From positions 623,501 to 687,500 of the forward strand of contig CAJNDS010002077.1 of the NCBI GenBank assembly GCA_905221605.1: a DNA stretch of 64,000 nt. The letters are read 5' to 3'. The stretch is from Symbiodinium natans. Its lineage: Eukaryota > Sar > Dinophyceae > Suessiales > Symbiodiniaceae. Below are positions 56,401-64,000 of this stretch, one piece after another. The notes beneath the pieces were generated by a model. That model did no database searches and was not told the DNA's origin. It worked only from the letters and a program-made list of their open reading frames with translations. The translations under genes and the position numbers were made by a program. Every line of letters starts with the position of its first letter. Position 1 is the first letter of the stretch.

Positions 56401-59400
56401 GTTTGCCTGGCGGCTCGTAGTCCTTGCGATTAGGGTACACCTACAACCAGAGCTTGGACAGTGCGATGCTTGCCTGGCAGCTTGCCGCTTCGGGCACGCT
56501 TACAACCAGAGCTTGGAGAACGTGACGTTTGCCCGGCAGCTTGCAGTCCTTGAGCTTCGTTTTCGCTTACAACCAGAGCCTCGACAATGTGCTTGCAATC
56601 CTTGAGCTTCAGGTACGCTTACAACCAGAGCTTGGAGAATGTGACGTTTGCCTGGCAGCTTGCAGTCCTTGAGCTTCGTCACGTTTGCCTGGTAGCTTGC
56701 AGTCCTTGAGCTTCGGGTACGCTTACAACCAGAACTTGGATTGGAGAGTGTGACGTTGGCCTGGCAGCTTGCAGTCATTGAGATTCGGGTGCGCTCACAA
56801 CCGGAGCTTGGACAATGTGACGTTCGCCTGGCAGCTTGCAGTCCTTGAGCTTCGTGACGTTTGACGCAGATGGCGTTCAACAAGGCGGTGCAGGCCGACC
56901 GTGCCCCACACCCTTTCCCCTCCAACCTCTTCGCAAGAACACGCCAGCCAATTTCAGAAATGGTATCCGAATCGACAAGTACCACCACAGGACTACGCCA
57001 CCGGCATGACCATGGACCACGCGGGCGTAGTCAGCACGTGCCTATGTTGAGCAGTGACGATCCCCACCCCCTTCCTCCCTAAACTCAGCGTCATGCAGTG
57101 AAGTGCGATTTTGATCATGCATATCACGCAGCTTGTCCCTACCCCAGTCCCTCACCTACCCAGAGCGCTTTTCACCAGTGGCTGACGTAGTGGCAGCCTG
57201 GTAGCTTGCAGTCCTTGAGCTTCGGGTACGCTTACAACCAGAGCTTGAACTGGAGAGTGTGACGTTGGCCTGGCAGCTCACAGTCCTTGGGATTCGGGTA
57301 CGCTCACAACCAGAGCTTGGAGCATGTGACGTTTGCCTGACAGTTTGCAGTCCTTGAGCTTCGGGTACGCTTATACCCAGAACTCGAAGAATGTGACGTT
57401 TGCTAGACAACTTGCAGCCCTTGAGCTTCGTGACGTTTGCCTGGCCACTTACAATCCTTGAGCTCCGGGCACGCTTACAACCAGAGCATGGAAAGTGTGA
57501 CGTTTGCCTGGCAACTTGCAGTCCTTGAACTTCGGGTGCGCTTGCAACCAGAGCTTCGAGAATGTGACGTTTGCCTGATTAGGGTACGCCTACAACCAGA
57601 GCTTAGACAGTGCGATGTTTTGCCTGGCAGCTTGCCGCTTCGGGCACGCTTACAACCACAGCTTGGAGAACGTGACGTTTGCCTGGCAGCTTGCAGTCCT
57701 TGAGCTCCGTTTACGCTTACAACCAGAGCTTCGACAATGTGCTTGCAATCCTTGAGCTTCGGGTACGCTTACAACCAGAGCTCGGAGAATGTGACGTTTG
57801 CTTGGCAGCTTGCAGTCCTTGAGTTTCGTCACGTTTGCCTGGTAGCTTGCAGTCCTTGAGCTTCGGGTACGCTTACAACCGGCACGCTTGCAACCACACC
57901 TACCCCACACCCTTTCCCCCCACCACGTCACAGGAACATGCCCGTCAATTTCTGAGACCCTATCCCACCCCCTTTCCCCCACCACGTCCGCTTTTCAAAA
58001 CAGCTTGCAGTCCTTGAGCTTCGGGTGCACCTACAAGAACTTGGAGAATGTGACGTTCGCCTGGCAACTTGCAGTCCTTGAGCTTCGTGATGTTCGCATG
58101 GCGGCTTGCAATCCTCGAGCTTCGGATACGTTTGCGACCAGAGCTTGGAAAGTGTGACGTTTGCCTGGCACCTTGCAGTCCTTGAGCTTCGGGTACACTT
58201 ACAACCAGAGCTTGGATGATGTGACGTTTGCCTGACAGCCTGCAGTCCTTGAGCTTCGTGACGTTTGCCTGGCAGCTTGCAATCCTTGAGCTTCGGGCAC
58301 GCTTACAACCAGAGCTTGGATGATGTGACGTTTGCATGACAGCTTGCAGTCCTTGAACTTCGTGACGTTTGCCTGGCAGCTTGCAATCCTTGAGCTTCGG
58401 GCACGCTTACAACCAGAGCTGGGAGTTTGTGACGTTTGCCTGGCAGCTTGCAGTCCTTGAGCTTCTGGTACGCTTTCAACCAGAGTTTGGAGAATGTGAC
58501 GTTTGCCTGGCAGCTTGCGGTCCTTGAGCATCTAGTACGCTTACAACCAGAGCTTGGAGAAAATGACGTTTGCCTGGCAGCTTACAGTCCTTGTGTGACG
58601 TTTACCTGGCAATTTGCAGTCCGTGAATTTCGGGTATGCCTACAACCAGAATTTGGACAACGTGACGTTTGCCTGGCAACTTGCAGTCCTTGAGCTTCGT
58701 GACGTTTGCCTGGCGGCTCGTAGTCCTTGAGATTAGGGTACGCCTACAACCAGAGCTTGGACAGTGCGATGCTTGCCTGGCAGCTTGCCGCTTCGGGCAC
58801 GCTTACGACCAGAGCTTGGAGAACGTGACGTTTGCCTGGCAGCTTGCAGTCCTTGAGCTTCGTTTTCGCTTACAACCAGAGCTTCGACAATGTGCTTGCA
58901 ATCCTTGAGCTTCAGGTACGCTTACAACCAGAGCTTGGAGAATGTGACGTTTGCCTGGCAGCTTGCAGTCCTTGAGCTTCGTCACGTTTGCCTGGTATCT
59001 TGCAGTCTTTGCGCTTCGGGTACGCTTACAACCAGAACTTGGATTGGAGAGTGTGACGTTGGCCTGGCAGCTTGCAGTCATTGAGATTCGGGCGCGCTCA
59101 CAACCGGAGCTTGGACAATGTGACGTTCGCCTGGCAGCTTGCAGTCCTTGAGCTTCGTGACGTTTGACGCAGACGGCGTTCAACAAGGCGGTGCAGGCCG
59201 ACCGTGCCCCACACCCTTTCCCCTCCAACCTCTTCGCAAGAACACGCCAGCCAATTTCAGAGATGGTATCCGAATCGACAAGTACCACCACAGGACTACG
59301 CCACCGGCATGACCATGGACCACGCGGGCGTAGTCAGCACGTGCCTATGTTGAGCAGTGACGATCCCCACCCCCTTCCTCCCTAAACCCAGCGTCATGAA

Positions 59401-59760
59401 GTGAAGTGCGATTTTGATCATGCATATCACGCGTTCATGCGCAGCTTGTCCCTACCCCAGTCCCTCACCTACCCAGAGCGCTTTTCACCAGTGGCTGACG
59501 TAGTGGCAGCCTGGCAGCTTGCAGTCCTTGAGCTTCGGGTACGCTTTCATCCAGAGCTTGAACTGGAGAGTGTGACCTTGGCCTGGCAGCTTACAGTCCT
59601 TGGGATTCGGGTACGCTTACAACCAGAGCTTGGAGCATGTGACGTTTGCCTGACAGTTTGCAGTCCTTGAGCTTCGGGTACGCTTGTACCCAGAACTCGA
59701 AGAATGTGACGTTTGCTAGACAACTTGCAGCCCTTGAGCTTCGTGACGTTTGCCTGGCAG
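53478..59760 (+). repeat. Three tandem higher-order repeats of about 2.2 kb
   Basis: The marker GGCACGCTTGCAACCACACC recurs at 53478, 55680 and 57881 (spacing 2202 and 2201). A second marker (GACCGTGCCCCACACCCTTT) recurs near 54690, 56891 and 59194. The third copy is about 100 bp longer between the markers because of an extra sub-repeat at about 58321-58425. Copies are nearly identical, with scattered single-base changes and small indels. Confidence 0.93.
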
Positions 59761-59823
59761 CTTGACAGCTTGTAGTCCTTGAGCTTCGGCTACGCTTGCA
59801 ACCAGAGCTTAGAATTCAAGCCA

Positions 59824-60155
59824 ACAGCACCACGCCAAGATGACCACGCAGATCGGCACCACACACGCAAGCAGTACCGGTTTCCTCTTTGGTCATTTTG
59901 TTTTCAATTTCACCAAAAACGAGTCCTGTTCTATCTCACCTACCTCTGACGCTTGGCTTGGAGCGAGCAAAAGAATTGAGACCAACTGCGAGTCGACTTC
60001 CTTCATCCATCATGTTAACATTTCATTATTTGAAACATGCATGTCTGAGCTCGTTTGCATGTCATCATGTTTCACATGTGGTCCACTTCCAACAGAGTTT
60101 CTTCTTCCTAACATACCTCATGATGACGTTGCGCTACTACGCCAACAAAAGGTTG
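59824..60155. other. Non-repeat segment interrupting the array
   Basis: The 67-bp units stop at 59816 and resume at about 60160. The segment between contains no unit. It has a plus-strand frame (59840-60229), Ser/Thr/Cys-rich, with no recognised domain. It may be the flank or remnant of an insertion. Confidence 0.6.
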
Positions 60156-60339
60156 ATGGTCTGCTTCGGGTACGCTTACAACCAGAGCTTGGAGAATGTG
60201 AAGTTTGCCTGGCAGCTTGCAGTCCTTGAGGCAACCAGAGCTTGGAGAATGTGACGTTTGCCTGGCAGCTTGCAGTCCTTGAGATTCGTGACGTTTGCCT
60301 GGCAGCTTGCAGTCCTTGAGCTTCGGGTACGCTTACAAC

Positions 60340-62330
60340 CAAAGCTTGGAGAGTATGGCGCTTGCCCGGCAGCTTGCAGTCCTTGAGTTCCGGGTGCGCT
60401 TACAATCAGAGCTTACGTTTGCCTGGCAGCTTGGCGGAGACCCAGTTGCCCAACACCTTGGACCTGAATGTGACGTTTGCCTGGCAGCTTGCAGTCCCTG
60501 AGTTGCGTGACGTTTGCCTGGCAGCTTGCAGCCCTTGAGCTTCGGGCACGCTTACAACCAGAGCTTGGAGAATGTGACGTTTGCCTGGCAGGAACATTTG
60601 AAGCATGAATGCGCACATGCCCGGCAGCTTGCAGTCCTTGAGTTCCGGGTGCGCTTACAATCAGAGCTTACGTTTGCCTGGCAGCTTGGCGGAGATCCAG
60701 TTGCCCAACACCTTGGACCTGAATGCGACGTTTGCCTGGCAGCTTGCAGTCCCTGAGTTGCGTGACGTTTGCCTGGCAGCTTGCAGTCCTTGAGCTTCGG
60801 GCATGCTTACAACCAGAGCTTGGAGAATGTGACGTTTGCCTGCCAGGAACATTTGAAGCATGAATGAGCACATGACTCATGACATGGGGCATGCGAGGTT
60901 GACATTTGATGTCTCATGTTGCACTCCATTCAGTTGCGTTTTCTAACCCTAGACCCTAAGTCATCTTCTACCACATCGCCACGGTGTTCGACTTTGGTGT
61001 CTTGCTGGAGCATGACATTCCCCGGAAGAGCATCAATGTGATGCCCATATGGCTTGTGTGACGTTTGCCTGCAGTCCGTGAGCTTCGGGTACGCTTGCAA
61101 CCAGAGTTTGGACAATGTGACGTTTGCCTGGCAGCTTGCAGTCCTTGAGCTTCGTGACGTTTGCCTGGCAGCTTGCAGTCCTTGAGGCAACCAGAGCTTG
61201 AAGAGTGTGACGTTTGCCTGGCAGCTTGCAGTCCTTGAGATTCGTGACGTTTGCCTGGCAGCTTGCAGTCCTTGAGCTTCGGGTACGCTTACAACCAAAG
61301 CTTGGAGAGTATGGCGCTTGCCCGGCAGCATGCAGTCCTTGAGTTCCGGGTGCACTTACAATCAGAGCTTACGTTTGCCTGGCAGCTTGGCGGAGATCCA
61401 GTTGCCCAACACCTTGGACCTGAATGTGACGTTTGCATGGCAGCTTGCAGTCCCTGAGTTGCGTGACGTTTGCCTGGCAGCTTGCAGTACTTGAGCTTCG
61501 GGCATGCTTACAACCAGAGCTTGGAGAATGTGACGTTTGCCTGGCAAGAACATTTGAAGCATGAATGCGCACATGACTCATGACATGGGGCATGTGAGGT
61601 TGACATTTGATGTCTCACGTTGCACTCCATTCAGTTGCGTTTTCTAACCCTAAACCCTAAGTCATCTTCTACCACATCGCCACGGTGTTCGACTTTGGTG
61701 TCTTGCTGGAGCATGACATTCCCCGGAAGAGCATCAATGTGATGCCCATATGGCTTGTGTGACGTTTGCCTGCAGTCCGTGAGCTTCGGATACGCTTGCA
61801 ACCAGAGTTTGGGCAATGTGACGTTTGCCTGGCAGCTTGCAGTCCTTGAGCTTCGTGACGTTTGCCTGGCAGCTTGCAGTCCTTGAGGCAACCAGAGCTT
61901 GACGAGTGTGACGTTTGCCTGGCAGCTTGCAGTCCTTGAGATTCGTGACGTTTGCCTGGCAGCTTGCAGTCCTTGAGCTTCGGGTACGCTTACAACCAAA
62001 GCTTGGACAGTATGGCGCTTGCCCGGCAGCTTGCAGTCCTTGAGTTCCGGGTACGCTTACAATCAGAGCTTACGTTTGCCTAGCAGCTTGGCGGAGATCC
62101 AGTTGCCCAACACCTTGGACCTGAATGTGACGTCTGCCTGGCAGCTTGCAGTCCCTGAGTTGCGTGACGTTTGCCGGGCAGCTTGCAGTCCTTGAGCTTC
62201 GGGCATGCTTACAACCAGAGCTTGGAGAATGTGACGTCATCTTCTACCACATCGCCACGGTGTTCGCCTTTGGTGTCTTGCTGGAGCATGACATTCCCCG
62301 GAAGAGCATCAATGTGATGCCCATGTGGCC
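60340..62330 (+). repeat. About 0.7-kb higher-order repeats, three partial copies
   Basis: TGGCGCTTGCCCGGCAGC recurs at about 60356, 61313 and 62015. ACATCGCCACGGTGTTCG recurs at about 60973, 61678 and 62248. CATGACTCATGACATGGGGC recurs at about 60871 and 61572. Each copy holds a few 67-bp units, a TCTAACCCTAAACCCTAAG (or AGACCC) telomere-like word and a unique segment. The last copy is shortened. Confidence 0.85.
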
Positions 62331-62605
62331 ATATGGCTTGCGTGACGTTTGCGAGCTTTGGGTACGCTTGCAACCAGAGTTTGAACAATGTGACGTTTGC
62401 CTGGCAGCTTGCAGTCCTTGAGCTTCGTGACGTTTGCCTGGCAGCTTGCAGTCCTTGAGGCAACCAAAGCTTGGAGAGTGTGACCACGTCTTCCAGCAGC
62501 AGTACGACATCCACGACAGAACAGCAGGGAAACCTCGACAAGTACGTGGACCTGGATTTCCTGTGTGATTGAACGCGCAGACAACGCCCCGAAAGGGGTG
62601 TGTGT

Positions 62606-63493
62606 GGCACACCGCTGTACATGCGGGTTTGTGAACAAGCAGGAGCATGTTGTGATGATGATGAAGTTCGTGATTTTGAGTACATCAACATGTTTTCGTT
62701 CGGAAATCAGCAGGGGGCCGAGGAGAGTGTGGACTGGGGTGTGGGGGTCCTCGGCCAACGAAGACGCCCCCACACCCCACCCACACTCTGTGTAAACGTA
62801 CCTGCGCTTCAACATTTCTTTTTTCGTTTTGCATGATGCATGGCTGAACACTTGGTGACAACGCAGATTTTGCATAAAGCATGGATGAATTCTTTGAGTT
62901 TGACGTTTGACACGGAGTTCTGCCAGAACTTGGAGGCAATCCGACTGCTCAACACCTTGCAGACGTTAACGTTCAGCGCAGAGTTCCATCAGAGCTTGGA
63001 AGGGGTCCAGCTGCCCAGCAACCTGCAGACGTGGACGTTTGGCGTGCGGTTTTGCGTCTTTCCAACCAGAGCTTGGAGGAGATTTAGCTGCCCAACGCCC
63101 TGCCGATGCTGAAGTTCGGTGCAAAGTGCTTGGCGGAGATCCAGCTGCCCAACACCTCGCAGACCTGGAGCATGTGAAGCATAAGCGTGTGGAGCAGGAA
63201 GTGGTGCATGAGCATGTTGGAGTGGTTGAGCACGCACAGTGTGTGAGCATGTGGACGGGATGAACAGACATGAGTGATCGAGCATGACTAGCGTTTGAAC
63301 ATGTGGAAGAGCTGAGCAGACATGAGTGATTGAGCATGTTCGGTGTTTGAGCATGTGGTGGAGATGAGCAGCTTTGAGTGAATGAGCATGAGCAGTGTGA
63401 GAGCGTGTGAATGGCGTGATTCACGTGCAAGTGTGGGAAGTTTTACTTACTCACATAAAGCTCCATTCGTGAAGTTCTTTGCCATCTCCATGG
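62606..63493. repeat. 888-bp duplicated block, right copy
   Basis: Collinear with 51524-52411, including the LRR-like fragment (62840-63170) and the GAGCATGTG/TGAGCATG-rich tract. It is preceded by GGGGTGTGTGTGGCACACC, so only about four GT units remain where the left copy has about 180. It diverges after CATCTCCATGG. Confidence 0.95.
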
Positions 63494-64000
63494 ATGATCG
63501 CCTCGGTGGCTTGCTAGAGCATCTCTACCTTCGGAGCATCTCCATCTACGCTTTATTGGAGACTCGTCTCCTATAGCTTTATAGACACACAATGTTTCAA
63601 AAGTTGTCTGTCACTTTTGAAACTCGCTTTTCGGATCTTTGTAACCTGGGAAGCTACTTCCCTCGTATAGCAACTTGCGTGCATCATGCTTTTAACATTT
63701 GCTTGTCATGACGCCGCTTGCAGTATTTGGGGAACTTGTGAGTATCATGATTTTTAAGAGATTGAGAATTTTTCAACCTTGAGGTAAGGCTCTGCATTTT
63801 GACCTTGTCTGCATCGTCAAGCTGTGGGCTGAGAGCATTTGAGATAGACAGAGAGCCTGAAAAAATTCTTTCCTGGGTCCAGTTCTTGCGTAACCTTGTG
63901 GGTCCTCAACAGGCTCTTCTTTTCCGAACGGGGCCCCCTTTCAACAAGTGCCCTTAGGGCCCGTGCAAGCCACCCCGCGGGGGTGGCGGATGCTTTCCTC
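63494..64000. other. No gene seen
   Basis: AT-richer unique sequence with short frames only. Confidence 0.4.

Larger units (their letters stand above)
52631..62480 (+). repeat. LRR-derived minisatellite array, 67-bp unit
   Basis: More than a hundred full and partial copies of a 67-bp unit occur: CTTGCAGTCCTTGAGCTTCG, then GGTACGCTTACAACCAGAGC, then TTGGAGAATGTGACGTTTGC, then CTGGCAG. In one frame a unit reads LQSLSFGYAYNQSLENVTFA, the LRR-like peptide. The expected 66-bp coding form would have ACGTTGCC (TLPGSL). Nearly every unit instead has ACGTTTGCC, an extra T, so each unit shifts the frame and every third unit meets the TGA in CCTTGAGC. Frames of 60-90 codons ending in CLAACSP result. 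One unit near 52812 keeps the shorter TACGTTGCC. Shorter partial units (GAGCTTCGTGACGTTTGCC) are interspersed. Presumably noncoding. Confidence 0.92.

Noticed and set aside
52739-62421. Dozens of 60-160-codon frames on both strands in the LRR-derived array (plus strand ending CLAACSP, minus strand rich in QGLQAARQTSH)
   Set aside because: All are dictated by the 67-bp unit length, which forces a frame change per unit. The minus-strand peptides are complements of the same unit.

Overview
The window looks like nuclear DNA of a dinoflagellate, probably of the Symbiodiniaceae/Suessiales type. This rests on features read in the sequence rather than on a search. There are TTTAGGG/CCCTAAA telomere-type arrays. 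Genes are cut into many very short exons with GC, GA or GT 5' splice sites and mostly AG|G acceptors. A Ty1/copia polyprotein of the kind abundant in dinoflagellates is present. So are long arrays of a degenerate leucine-rich-repeat-like unit and huge triplet and GT microsatellites. I saw no rRNA, tRNA, CRISPR or bacterial-type operon.

Layout. Positions 1-1050 are a decayed CCCTAAA-rich tandem repeat. About 1955-4880 (minus) carries fragments of a coiled-coil protein gene. 5439-8301 (minus) is a glycoside hydrolase family 3 gene that I could splice into ten exons and one open 698-residue frame (N-terminus missing), with exons as short as 22, 24 and 28 nt. 8302-15806 has only weak exon candidates and simple repeats. 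15807-17338 (minus) is a signal peptidase complex subunit 2 (SPC25) gene in eight short exons. 19147-20617 (minus) is a LamG/concanavalin-A-like lectin gene in pieces. 20618-30840 has unidentified minus-strand exon candidates.

The second half is dominated by mobile and repetitive DNA. An unidentified mobile-element-like coding unit occurs twice on the minus strand (about 33083-38150 and 48790-51130). Its two copies differ mainly at synonymous sites. Triplet microsatellites at 30845-31655 and 38361-39421 end in the same 39-bp sequence. Between the two unknown copies lies a 5'-truncated, frameshifted copia element (39825 to about 46586). Its polyprotein reads as protease, a phage-Dcm-like cytosine methyltransferase-like domain, integrase, a 2-oxoglutarate/Fe(II) oxygenase-like domain, reverse transcriptase, RNase H, then a membrane segment and a Cys/His tail. 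It abuts an interstitial TTTAGGG array (46587-46725), followed by a 20-bp minisatellite containing inverted copies.

Positions 51160-51523 are (GT)n. An 888-bp block at 51524-52411 is repeated without indels at 62606-63493. Between the copies lies a roughly 10-kb array of a 67-bp unit derived from a 66-bp (22-codon) LRR-like repeat. One extra T per unit destroys the reading frame throughout. The array is itself organised into about 2.2-kb and 0.7-kb higher-order repeats.

The host genes (GH3 glucosidase, SPC25, LamG lectin) have unrelated secretory or extracellular roles. I see no functional cluster. The main candidates for something undescribed are the copia element with both methyltransferase-like and dioxygenase-like domains, and the unknown two-copy coding element.
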